This document shows positions 54,600 through 64,000 of a DNA stretch of 64,000 bases, piece by piece. The stretch's first letter is position 1. Every line of letters starts with the position of its first letter. The position numbers and the translations under genes were made by a program. Origin of the DNA: Penium margaritaceum (lineage: Eukaryota; Streptophyta; Zygnematophyceae; Desmidiales; Peniaceae); contig SZWC01009429.1 in NCBI GenBank assembly GCA_023375785.1, positions 20,045-84,044 on the forward strand. The letters run 5' to 3'. The notes under the pieces are model-generated. The model ran no database searches. It was not told where the DNA came from and saw nothing but the letters and a program-made list of their open reading frames with translations.

Positions 54600-56450
54600 G
54601 AGGGCATTGTCAAAGTCCTCGAAGAATGGAAAGGGTGTGTGTGTATTGTACCAGTCTGCCGCAGCACCCTGAAGGTGAAGTTCCGCGGCAACGAGGCAGA
54701 GGTTGGGTGGAGTTCGGCCAATGCTGGCGTAGAGGGTGATTTGTTTGCGTCAGATCCAGGGGTCCTCCTCTGGGGCGCCCTTGAAGGAGTCCATGCGCAT
54801 GAGGTTCGCGGGTTCAGAGCAGATGTACTGTAGTTGGGGCACAGTGCTGCGATTGGTTGTCAATGCGGTCACAGAGTGCGGAGGGGGGTGGGTTGTAGGT
54901 TGTACCGCGGAGTAGCCCGCGTGATGCATCTGCATCAAGTGCTGTCTGACAGGCATGTGAGTGCCTGACTGCGTGGGTGGCTAGGGGATTCACCAGGAAG
55001 AGTGGGCTGGCATTGAGATGGTGTAGGGTGTGGAGAAGAATGTCGTCCGAGGGAGCGAGACCGTGGTCCCCTGCACCGGTGGTGCCATCAGCTGCGGCAT
55101 CCAATAGGGCTGAGCAGTGGGTGCCACAGCTGCGGAGCTGAAGGGAAGCATTGGTCCGGTATTGGCGGCCGCAGCCGGCGTGATTGGGAGGGAGTGGGCT
55201 GCTGTTGTCCCCGCGGAGTACTGAGCAGCTATCATCTGCTGCGGTGGCGGATGTGAGGGACCCTGTGTCGTTAGCTGGGTTTGTGGCATCAGTGGTGGTG
55301 CTTGAAGGATCATTCATGCTGGGATGGTCCCGACTGGTTGCTGCGGGTGGAGCTGCTTGTAGGCAGGTGTGGAGGGCAGGGGTGCTGGTGCTGCCCCCAG
55401 GGGTGGCTGCTACTGCATGCTCAGCACGAATGGCTGCTGAATCATTCCCACCTGCGTGGTACTTACTGGCTGCTGGTGCGGAGTCGTCCATGGTTGCGAG
55501 GCTGTCGCGGAGGATTGCATTATAGGTCCCACCTGCGCCATGCCTCCAAACGGTTGTTGCTGATGCATCATTGGCAGGGACCCCGGTGGAGGAATCTGAA
55601 CCGTGGTCCCCCCTTGAACTGTGCCCCCTCGAGGCTGGATTATCTGTGGAGCCGTCACAGAGTGTTGCATCGTCGCTCCTCCGTGCACCATTGTCACCGT
55701 CGGTTGCGGTTGGTGCATCTGGTGCTGCATCCCCGGTGCAGGGGGAGGCATCATGATTCCCATTTGCATGGCACCCACAATCACTTATAACGGGTTCAGG
55801 TGCCGCTACAGCATGCCCGTCGTGGCGTGTGGCGTTGCCGCTCCCGTCGGTGAAATCCCTGGGTGCGGATGAGACTGGCTAAAGTTTTGCTGCACCGATC
55901 CTGGCGCGGAGGGTTGTGTTGTCATGTTTTTTGCACAGTTCGCACGAGCTGTTGCGACGGGTGTATCTGTGCCTGTGTCCCTCCTCTTGCCGAGGACTGT
56001 GCCGCTGATGCCCCTGGCATTGTTCCCATGGCCGGTTGCGTTTGATGCGTCTGTAGTTGATTCACCTGTAGCGACACGGAATCCGATGCCGGTAGGGGTT
56101 CCGGCATCCCTAGCTGCCTGGTCCCTGAGACCTGCTGTAGTGGGTGCATCTGGGTCCGCTGCAGGCCTGGCGCAAGCGGATCCGGGGTACCTGATCCCCG
56201 GGATTCACCAATTTGAGCTGTGGATGTAGTGGAGGTGATGAGTTCTGCAGCATCACCTCGCCAGTTGCCGGTGGCGGTTGTCCGTCGCGGCACCGGTAGA
56301 CCAATCCGCGATAGGCCCCAAGCTCTCCACCAGCGGAGGATTCCTCCAGCGATGGTTGGGCGTCGGAGAACCATTGTACCCCTAGGGCCCTGTCCTCCTG
56401 GCCCTCCTGTCCCTGCTGAGGTTGGGTGGATTTGCGCTGCCATGACTGTG
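54600..56450 (-). pseudogene. Gln/Met/Pro-rich N-terminal gag region of K
   Basis: The minus strand encodes low-complexity sequence dominated by Gln, Met, Pro, Thr and Gly (for example GMQHQMHQPQPTVTMVHGG near 55730 and MMHQQQPFGGMAQVGPIMQS near 55590). It may be a disordered Gag extension. The exact start of gag is uncertain. Confidence 0.6.
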
Positions 56451-56799
56451 GATGCTCTCCACTTCCACCCGCTCTTCCAGCGCCTCCATGATACATCGCC
56501 AGTGTAGCTGCTCGAGCCACTCGGTCACCCTCCAGTGTTGGGTGAGTGGGTGAGAGCCTGGTGAGGAGGTGACTGGGGTACGGGACAGCACGGGGGAGGA
56601 ATCCCGGCTGCCAGCGTGGGTAGTGGCTCGGCGCGGTAGGAAGCATCGTGCTGGTGGTAGCTGCTGCTATTGTTGGTGCCGTCGCCTGATGTCCTGATGC
56701 ACAAAGCTGGCTTCCAACATTAACGACTGATCTGAAGGTGGCGTGCAGTTCCCCTAACCAAAGAGTGAGGAACTGTCCACGCTCACCGCACCATAACAC

Positions 56800-58044
56800 T
56801 GATACCCCTAATTTTGCCGCACCACAGGATTATTCCGCGCTTGTCTTGCTCCGCGCTTGCCCTGTTCCACGCTACGAGTGTTCCACAATATTCGCGGATT
56901 CCAAAATTCTAGTGCAGATAGCTTGCACTGAGATCCCTTCGCGATTGCTCCCTTAGGCACTATCCCTGATCAATTCTACTACCCACAGGCCTGACCTACG
57001 TGTGAGGACCTCACCGGTAAGTGACACTCTGCGGCCCACTTCTTGTCTCACGTGAGCCCGCCACCTTGTGGCTTCCAGCTCTTCTCCGCGGAACCCCGTT
57101 CCGCGGCCGTGGGCAAGCAAGGGCACCGCCGGCAGTTCACTTCAGTCTGAGCTTGATCCTTCACACACTCAGGCCCGCTGACTGCGGGCAAGACACTCAA
57201 AGGCAGTGGAAGGCAGAGGAGTGGAACACTGAGAGCATAGATGAGAGTGGGTAAAATGTCTTTGATAATCACGAGCAGAGTACATGAAGTGCGGAGTTTT
57301 GATCCAAGACTGGAGTCAGCTTGAGACAGTCAGTCAGTCAGTCACAGCTCTTTGCTACCGCTATCTGCGCCTTTTATCTATTCAGGACTCCGCACGATGC
57401 GTCTACGCACCGTGGGTCATGTCCCTGACATGTCCTCCTATTTCCTCCTACTTGGAATCTACGCGGTGCATCTACGCACCGCGGGTCTCGTCCTCCTGCA
57501 CACAGGGACATCTTCCCTCTTCCTTCATCTACTAAGTTCTTCTTCTAGATCCGCAATTCGTGCACGCGGAATTTGTGTTCATCCTTTAATCTTTGTCTTC
57601 TGCGGTGCGCTTCCAGGTGCTTTTCCTTGATTGGTGTCGCGTCCCCGGTGCTGATTGGCTGTTGCTTCCTTACTTGCTCTACCCATCTGCCGTCGTGCGT
57701 CTTCTGCTTGATTAGCTTTGTGATTGCGCTACCTCCTGCGGTTCGGCACCTGTTCCTTTTCCACGGCGGATCTTCCCTCCATTCCTTCCCACCGTTCCCA
57801 GCCGCCGAGTTCCGCACCAAGCACTTGAGATAGCCGTAGAGAAGTTACCGCAGATGAGAATGTCAACCTGCGGCTACTTTCCGCCAACTAGCCCGCCTTC
57901 ACCACCACTGGATTCCGCGCTACCCCATGCTCAACTGCGATTACAGTGGGAGTCATCGTTCACTGCACGGAATGCAGTCTGCCATTTCCCTATGCTTCCG
58001 CGGATTGGCCCCTGCGCGGACCAGCGGCAGAAACCTGCCTGACA
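56800..58044 (-). repeat. 5' LTR of K
   Basis: 1245 bp, plus-strand TGATACCCCTAATT to CTGCCTGACA, followed by TSD CCTGT. On the minus strand the LTR begins TGTCAGGCAGG and ends GGGGTATCA. A candidate primer-binding site TGGTGCGGTGAGC begins about 7 bases inside; its tRNA was not assigned. Confidence 0.93.
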
Positions 58045-59575
58045 CCTGTGGATACACAATGCAAAAACATGAAAATTTGGCCCAAGGCCAGTCCACTGAG
58101 AACACCCTAGAGACAACACAAAAAGGTCAGAGAGCCCCATAAAATCTCTGGGACATTGTAGAAACTGTCTTGCATCTCCACACTGGTGGATCACTACCCG
58201 ATGGTGCTCTGGCACCAGCTGGGTCCGCAGCAGGGATGTACACAAGCATGGACATGGCCAAGTGGTCATGGTCATATGTATGTATTAATGGGAATGGCTC
58301 ACATAACAGCAATGAGGTCTGTAAACTTGTTGATGTCGGATTTGTGCTGAACACTTTTGTGAGATTGTCATGTGAGAGTGAAGTCATTGGTGTCCCCTCC
58401 AGCGCCGCTGCACTTTGATACCAAGTGGTAAACCGAGCTGATGGGTCTTTGATTTATGATGTATGCTGTTTTTGAAAAATAGCATGCATCAAAATTCCTC
58501 TGCTGAGGGTCCAGTAGAGGTGGAGTGTTCTGCTACACTATGCTCGGTGTTCACAACAGGTTGTGAAGTGAGTTCAACCTGGATCAATAACTCTGGTGCC
58601 ACCCATCACATGACCTGTCATCATTGTGATGCTTTTGTTTTTGGTCCTGTTGGGTATATTCTGTCCGTTCGCACAAGTTCTGATTATTCCTTGCCTGTCC
58701 GGGGACTCTGGGTCGTATGGTTTTATGGGCCCATTCAGCCCCATGTAAAATTTGCTCCTTATCCCTGATTTCGAGCTGAGCCTGCTCTCAGTCCGTGCAT
58801 GCATGCGGATGGTTCTTTCAACTAAGCACTTAGCTAACTCTGGCATGGTGAATGTTTGCGGCACTTGTGTCATAATGATCTGTGCCTCACTTGTGGATTA
58901 TTTGCATCCCCTATGTCCCTAGCTATGTGTGTGTTTGTCACTTGTGTTCTCTCCCCTGAGCTCCAGCGTTTGCTTCATTGCTAACTTTGTCCTATGAGCT
59001 TCAACACTATTTCAAAGCTCATATGGACACATCCAGCTCTTGGTCTTGATGCGGCATCCTTACAGAAGCCGTCCAAGACATTCTGCCTTTTATGCACTCA
59101 CTTACCCCAAGTTCACCTCCTAGGCATTGCGCCCATAGGAGCTTGTCCACCCGGAACTTCTCTATCCTCTTCCAGTTCAGTCCCTCTCAGATCAAGGTCG
59201 GTAGATCTTTACCCTGATTGACGACTTCACCGAGATACGGTGGGCCTACCCTCCGCCACAAGAGTGATGTCATCTTGGCAGTGCTCTTGGATTCATGATG
59301 GATGAGCGGTAGTCTCATTACACACTCCATACGTTCCAGTCACATTGTGATGGTGACTCCCTAGGCAAGATAGATGCACTGTTTGTTGAGCATGGTGTCT
59401 TTCATCAGCTCACCGCCTCTGTTACGTCCTAGTCAAATGGTGTGTCTGAGTGCTAGCACCGCATCGTTTGTTCTATGCAGTCTGAGTGCAGCATTTCTGA
59501 TTCATATACCTTTGAGGGCATCTCCTACATACTGTAGATATAGAACTGCCTACGGCACGGTCCCATTTCAGACCA
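58045..59575 (+). mobile_element. Copia remnant H (F family)
   Basis: Decayed plus-strand Ty1/copia of the same family as F. Blocks: protease WINNSGATHHMTCHHCDAFV (58578-58640), LPVRGLWVVWFYGPIQP (58695-58745), FELSLLSV (58770), SFNTISKLIWTHPALGLDAA and LQKPSKTFCLLCTH (58998-59100, GAG-pre-integrase), and integrase-like stretches to about 59560. K begins right at its left edge and element I follows on the right. Many breaks, old. Confidence 0.7.
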
Positions 59576-60129
59576 TGTGACGACGTATGGGCTGTGGTTC
59601 AGCCCATATGGGTGGTGCGGCGGATGGAATCTGGTATCCGTCCGGGGTAAAGGGATACTCCACCGCCGGTGGTCCATGTTCAGCTTCGACTGGATCCATA
59701 GACCCCAAGGCCATTGAGGAAGTGACCAGGGAGGTCCCCTGGACCAAGGCGATCCGCCCTTTGACTTGTCAATCAACAAAGGCGCTCCAACGAGCCGTTG
59801 TCGGCTCATCTTGGCGACGGCTCGCATCGGAGGCGGCCAAAGGCGGCTCCACCAAGGGTTGCTTTGACGGGCGTAGGAGGGGCTCTACTTCTCCAATTTA
59901 GGCGTAATTTGATGTGTTGGGAAGCCTAGATCACAGGCTATAAGAATGTGATGTAACCCAAATGAGTTTCTATTCAGTTTTACTGAATGCGACGTATTCT
60001 AATCACTCACATCCATGATCCTTGTGCTCCACACTCTTCACCAAAGATATCCATTGGCTGCCCCAAACACTGGTAGTGTGAACCAGCTAGGAATCCTTTA
60101 GGGTGCTTCCACACCCACTAGTGCCAACA
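59576..60129 (+). repeat. 5' LTR of element I
   Basis: About 554 bp. The right edge CACTAGTGCCAACA is certain by homology to B and G. The left edge TGTGACGACG is a best guess. A GATGTAACCC...GAATGCGACGTATTCT block near 59950-60000 is shared with G. Confidence 0.75.
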
Positions 60130-60131
60130 AA

Positions 60132-60146
60132 GGGTTATGGGCCCAC
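60132..60146 (+). promoter_or_regulatory. Primer-binding site of I (half initiator tRNA-Met, perfect)
   Basis: GGGTTATGGGCCCAC, a perfect 15-nt complement of the initiator tRNA-Met anticodon arm (GTGGGCCCATAACCC), two bases inside the LTR. Best-preserved of the five sites in the window. Confidence 0.88.
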
Positions 60147-60191
60147 GTGCCCAAAGGACCCTAGCTTTCTTTCACACTACCGCCGCGCGCC

Positions 60192-60947
60192 ATGGCAACG
60201 ATCGAGCAAGAGAGCATCGGCAACGTTTCCAAGTTTGATGGGAACGGTGTCCCTTTGTGTAGATGGAAGTTTGAGGTCTATCTCAATGACAAAGGCCTAC
60301 TTGAGCTGGTCAGCGGTAACGAGACAGCCCCTCCGGATACTACAACGCCGGAGAAAGTGGAAAAGTACAAGAAATGCAACGAGAAGGCGCTTGCTATGAT
60401 GATGTTAGCACTAGCTTTGTCGCAATGCGCACTCATTCAAGGATGCACGGAGGCTGCAGGGGCCTGGAAGAAGCTATGCACCATCTACCAGTCCACCAAC
60501 CTTGCTAACCAGCTCTTTGTCTTCAACAAGCCCGTCACTCTCCAAGCCAACAAAGGCGATGACATCATGAAGATCCTACAGCAGATTGAGTCCCTTACTA
60601 TTGAGTGCGTAGCCACCGGATGGAAGGTCGACCCTCAGCTGCAAGCCATGATCCTCCTCCTAGCCTTGCCGGACAATTGGAGTCCAATGATCACCGTGGT
60701 GGGCTGCTGGTTTGCCAATGAGCTGAAGTACCTAATGGTGGCTGAGTACGTCCCCAATGAATGGATGCGGCGTGGTGGAAGAGAGAGTGAGCCAACGTCA
60801 AGTTCTGCCTATGCCGTCCACCCTCAAGGTAGAGGGGGAGGCATGAAGGGGAAGGGTGCCAAGCAGGGCAATAAGAGAGGTGACAAGAATGGGGAGTGCT
60901 ACGTGTGTAAAAAAAGAAGGCCACTACGTACGCAACTGCCCCAATAG
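60192..60947 (+). pseudogene. gag of element I
   Basis: A long frame: MATIEQESIGNVSKFDGNGV, KFEVYLNDKGLLELVSGNET, CNEKALAMMMLALALSQCAL, TNLANQLFVFNKPVTLQANK, ECVATGWKVDPQLQAMILLL, ALPDNWSPMITVVGCWFANE, then a Gly/Lys-rich basic tail. The zinc knuckle follows at about 60895-60945. Start context CGCGCCATGG, 62 bp after the LTR. Confidence 0.9.
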
Positions 60948-62340
60948 GAAGTCGGACCAGCCAGGGAAGGCTGGAAAGAAGGAAGACCTCGCAATGATGG
61001 CAAAGGAGTCCGTCGACTTGACAGATCCGGAAGTCTCTGTGATTGACTCTGGATTGGGCCGCCACACACGATGCAACCGGACAGCATTTGTCACCTATAG
61101 CGCCTCGCACCGGCGTATGACGGTAGCAAACAGCAAAATAGAGTTAGCTGCCGGTGAAGGCAACATTCGCATTGAGATGGATGTGGACGGGGAGGTTGTC
61201 ACGAGCACAGTTCATGATGCGCTCCACATGCCCAACTTTTGGGCAAATCTACTGTCAATAAGCCGCCTTACCGACAAGGGGCTCAAGGAGCTCTTCAACA
61301 AGGAGGCCATCATCTGCAATGAGGGGAACGACAAGATGATCGCACGCAGAAACCGAGAGGACAACTTTTACCTCCTCCGTGCAAAGGTCCTTGGCAGTCG
61401 GGCGAGGCCTGACGTCACCCACCTCGCAAAGAAGAACGATGAAGACCTGGACCTGTGACACCGCTGCCCGTGTCACATCGCTCCCTCAACTGTGAGGGAC
61501 ATGGCGAAGAAGGAAGTGTTGCGTGATCTTAAGGTCAAGAGCCTCGACGTAGGCAAGAATGTTGTGTGTGAGCCGTGCGTGGTCGGCAAGGCGACACGGT
61601 AGTCATTTGATGGCAAAGGGACACGTGCATCGGAGAAGTTGGAGTTGGTTCACACTATTGTGTGTGGACCATTCGAGAGATCCATCAGGGGCGCTCGCTA
61701 CTTCGTGACCTTCATCAACGATCACAGCCGTAAGCTCTACCTCTACATCATCAAGAGGAAGAGCAACGTCATGTCATGTATGCAAGAGTTTCTGGCAGCA
61801 GTGGAGCGGAAAACAGGGTTGAAGGTGAAGGCGTTTCCGAGCAACGATGGCCGCGAGTACGAGGGCTGCTCAAGATGGATGAAGAGCAAGGGGATCGCGT
61901 GGCAGAAAACTACGCCGCATTTTTCGCTGTAGAATGGCGTCGCTGAGAGGGAAAACCGCACCATCCTCAACATGGTCTGGTCCATGTTGTGCGATGCCGG
62001 CCTCGCGCAATGGTACAAGGGCGAGGCGGTATGGACAGCGACTTACATCATGAACCTGACGCCGACAAAGCCGCTTAAAGATACACAGTCCAAGGTGTAG
62101 AAGACGCCTGGAGAAGTGTGGAACGGGAAGAAGCCAACTGTGGCTCACCTCCACACGTTTGGATGCATTGCACATGCTGTTGTGCAGGCACGGGAGGGGC
62201 AAGGCAAGCTTTACCCGCAGACTCGCTGGTGTATCTTTGTCGGGTACGAGAGCGGGAGCAAGGCATACCGGCTCTTTGACCCACGGAGGCAACAGGTCGT
62301 GAAGAGTCACGACGTCACGTTCAACGAGGACAGCCATTAG
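60948..62340 (+). pseudogene. Protease and integrase of element I
   Basis: In order: protease SVIDSGLGRHTRCNRTAFVT (61035-61095), ALHMPNFWANLLSISRLTDK, GAG-pre-integrase with CEPCVVGKATR (61575), integrase core LVHTIVCGPFERSIRGARYF, NDHSRKLYLYIIKRKSNVMS, SNDGREYEGCSRWMKSKGIA, AEREN-like block near 61950, LTPTKPL (62060), then HTFGCIAHAVVQAREGQGKL and FVGYESGSKAYRLFDPRRQQ (62155-62300). Broken. Confidence 0.88.
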
Positions 62341-64000
62341 ACAAACAAGGACGCGGGTCTCTCCAAGTGTGGGGAGTGGCTGCCACTCCTTGAGGGGGGG
62401 ACACCATAGGATGCAAAAGAGGGTGACGTCCAAGAAGCTCCAACCGACGGGAACCATCAGGGGGATGGGGGAGCGGCTGATTTGCATTCAGCTAAGTTCG
62501 ACAATGAGTCCAAAGCGTAGGCAGCTATGGAGCTGAATGAGGAGGCGGGGAGTGAGCCCACATCTCCATGGTCCTTGAGAGAGGGGGATCAGGCCAGCAG
62601 TGCAAGTGATGCAGGAAGAGGGCAAAAGCAGGAGCAACAGTGGCAGCAACAGCAGCAGACTCAAGAGTAGCAGACCCGTAGAAACGGATGCGCAAGAAGG
62701 ACGGCAAAACGGTACAATGTTGCGCAGGGCTTCTGGACTGGGTTCTCTCGAGCGTTCTTTGCACAAGAGGAGCCGGAGACCGTCAAGGAGGCATTGCAAC
62801 GGAAGGATGGGGCTGAGTGGGAGGGAGCTGTAAAATTTGAGCTCGCCTCCCATGAAGAGAATGGCACTTGGCAGCTGATCGACAGGCCGAAGGGTGCGAA
62901 AATCATGGGCTCCAAGAGGATCTTCAAGAAAAATCTCACCAAGGAGGGGAAGGTGGAGCGGTACAAAGCGCAGCTGGTGGCGAAGGGGTACGCCCAAGGG
63001 AAGGGTGAAAATTATGTAGAAACCTCTGCACCGGTGGCAAAGTTCGCCTCCATTCACTCCATCCTCTCGGTGGCGGCGGCGCACAACCATGAAGTTCACC
63101 AAATGGACGTGAAAACATTTTCCTCAACGACGACCTGGACAAGGAGGTCCTCATGCAGGTGCCGAAAGGGGTGGACGCGCCGCAGGGGAAGGTGTGCCGG
63201 CTTTGCAAGGCACTCTTCGGGCTAAAGCAAGTGCTACTCATGTGGTACCTGAAAATGGACGGCTTCATGGCCGAGCTTGGCTTCAAGCGCTGCGAAGCGG
63301 ATCAAAGCGTGTACGGGAAGAAGCAGCCAGGGTTGCACCAGATTGTCGTCCTTTACATGGATGAACTCATCCTTGTGTCATCGGATATGGAGGAGTTGGT
63401 GAACCTGAAGCGGCAGCTAGGCGGTCGATTCAAAATGACCGACATGGGCAAGCTCAAGTACTACCTCGGCGTCGTAATCAAGAGGGGCCGCAAGGCATGC
63501 ACGCTGGAGATGGGAGAGGAAAACTACATGCAAGAAGTGCTCCATCACTACAACATGGAGGAGTGCAGCCCCATCGGCACACCCATGACTACGATATGTG
63601 AGCTGAACTCGAGCATGGGGCCGAGCACGGACGAGGAGAAGGAGGAGATGGCAAGTGTGCCATACCAGTCTGCTGTGGGGAGCATCATGTACGCCATGGT
63701 GGCAACGCGGCCCGACATGGCCTTCGCGGAAGGCCAAGTGAGCCGCTACGTTGTGACCCCGGGCCGCTGCATTGGAAAGTGGTGAAGCGGATCCTCCGCT
63801 ATCTCAAGGAGAAAAAATAGTTGCTGCTCGTGTTTGGAGGGGGAGCATGTGGCGACTCCCTCGAGTTGGTCGGCTACTCGGATGCTGACTGGGCTGGTGG
63901 TGTGGATGACAGAAAATCAATGCCGGGGTACGTGTTTGTGCTTGATGGTGCAAGAGTTTTCTGGGCCAGCCGGAAGCAAGACTGTGTGGCGCTGTCCAGC
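62341..64000 (+). pseudogene. Linker, RT and RNase H start of element I
   Basis: A Glu/Gln-rich linker (62500-62700) leads into EPETVKEALQRKDGAEWEGA, NGTWQLIDRPKGAKIMGSKR, AQLVAKGYAQGKGENYVETS, APVAKFASIHSILSVAAAHN, EVHQMDVK, GLKQVLLMWYLKMDGFMAEL, LYMDELILVSSDMEELVNLK, MTDMGKLKYYLGVVIKRGRK, NMEECSPIGTPMTTICELNS, AVGSIMYAMVATRPDMAFAE and RNase H YSDADWAGGVDDRKSMPGYV to the edge. The RT is well preserved but broken. Confidence 0.9.

Larger units (their letters stand above)
37316..58044 (-). mobile_element. Ty3/gypsy element K with PHD-like fingers, hosting J and the hAT
   Basis: Minus-strand LTR retrotransposon spanning 20.7 kb, of which about 11.6 kb is its own. LTRs are 56800-58044 (5') and 37316-38483 (3'), TSD CCTGT at 37311-37315 and 58045-58049. 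Parts in coding order are a Gln/Met/Pro-rich gag region, capsid and zinc knuckle, aspartic protease, RT, a long basic region without recognisable RNase H, integrase with C-terminal domain, then a Cys-rich, acidic, PHD-like region up to the polypurine tract (38485-38510). LTRs are roughly 90% identical over the compared 200 bp, with many C/T differences. It is middle-aged and broken in many places. It was later hit by J (TSD GCTCC) and by the hAT (TSD TTAATCAC). Confidence 0.93.
59576..64000 (+). mobile_element. Copia element I (runs off the window)
   Basis: Ty1/copia element, plus orientation, B/G/J clade. 5' LTR about 59576-60129, then primer-binding site, gag, protease, integrase, linker, RT and part of RNase H at the window edge. 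The 3' LTR and TSD are outside. It has about ten breaks in the visible part. The LTR left edge is approximate because its start differs from the B and G LTRs. Confidence 0.88.

Noticed and set aside
56782-56810. GGTATCAGTG at the K LTR edge as the common TGGTATCAGAGC primer-binding site
   Set aside because: The GGTATCA part belongs to the LTR itself (the other LTR has GGCATCA), and the following bases do not match.

Overview
This 64-kb window is eukaryotic and is built almost entirely of mobile DNA. I find no host gene, rRNA or tRNA gene, CRISPR array or operon. The many Ty1/copia elements, one Ty3/gypsy element, and a hAT transposon with short GT-AG introns suggest a large, repeat-rich genome. 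The copia primer-binding sites match plant-type initiator tRNA-Met slightly better than animal-type, which hints weakly at a plant or streptophyte alga. The species cannot be named from this sequence.

Layout, left to right. 1-1294: tail of a decayed copia element with its LTR. About 1655-3560: a decayed hAT/DUF659-type transposase. 4705-26064: nested copia stack. The remnant D (+) was split by B (4906-23906, -, TSD AGAGG). B was then split by C (6663-13542, -, TSD CTTTG) and by A (14697-20637, +, TSD CATCC). 26090-34900: remnant F (-, a different copia family), split by the gag-only element G (28546-33426, +, TSD AGGGT). 34900-37315: no recognisable gene, with a (CTG)17 tract. 37316-58044: Ty3/gypsy element K (-, TSD CCTGT), split by copia element J (39627-44109, +, TSD GCTCC) and by a complete-looking hAT transposon (45833-50510, +, TSD TTAATCAC). 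58045-59575: remnant H (+, F family). 59576-64000: copia element I (+), which runs off the window.

The copia elements form two main clades. A, C and D share about 650-bp LTRs; B, G, I and J share a related gag. Several members of both clades carry a primer-binding site complementary to the anticodon arm of initiator tRNA-Met (half-tRNA priming). The A/C/D and J LTRs also contain tRNA-like A-box and B-box modules. Element K carries a tandem array of PHD-like zinc fingers downstream of its integrase and shows no recognisable RNase H; this is the best candidate for something undescribed. The hAT transposase reads as a three-exon gene of about 808 aa once assembly duplications are discounted.

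Nine single-N positions each separate a near-perfect direct duplication of 168-332 bp. These look like unmerged contig overlaps, so roughly 2.3 kb of the window is probably artefactual duplication.
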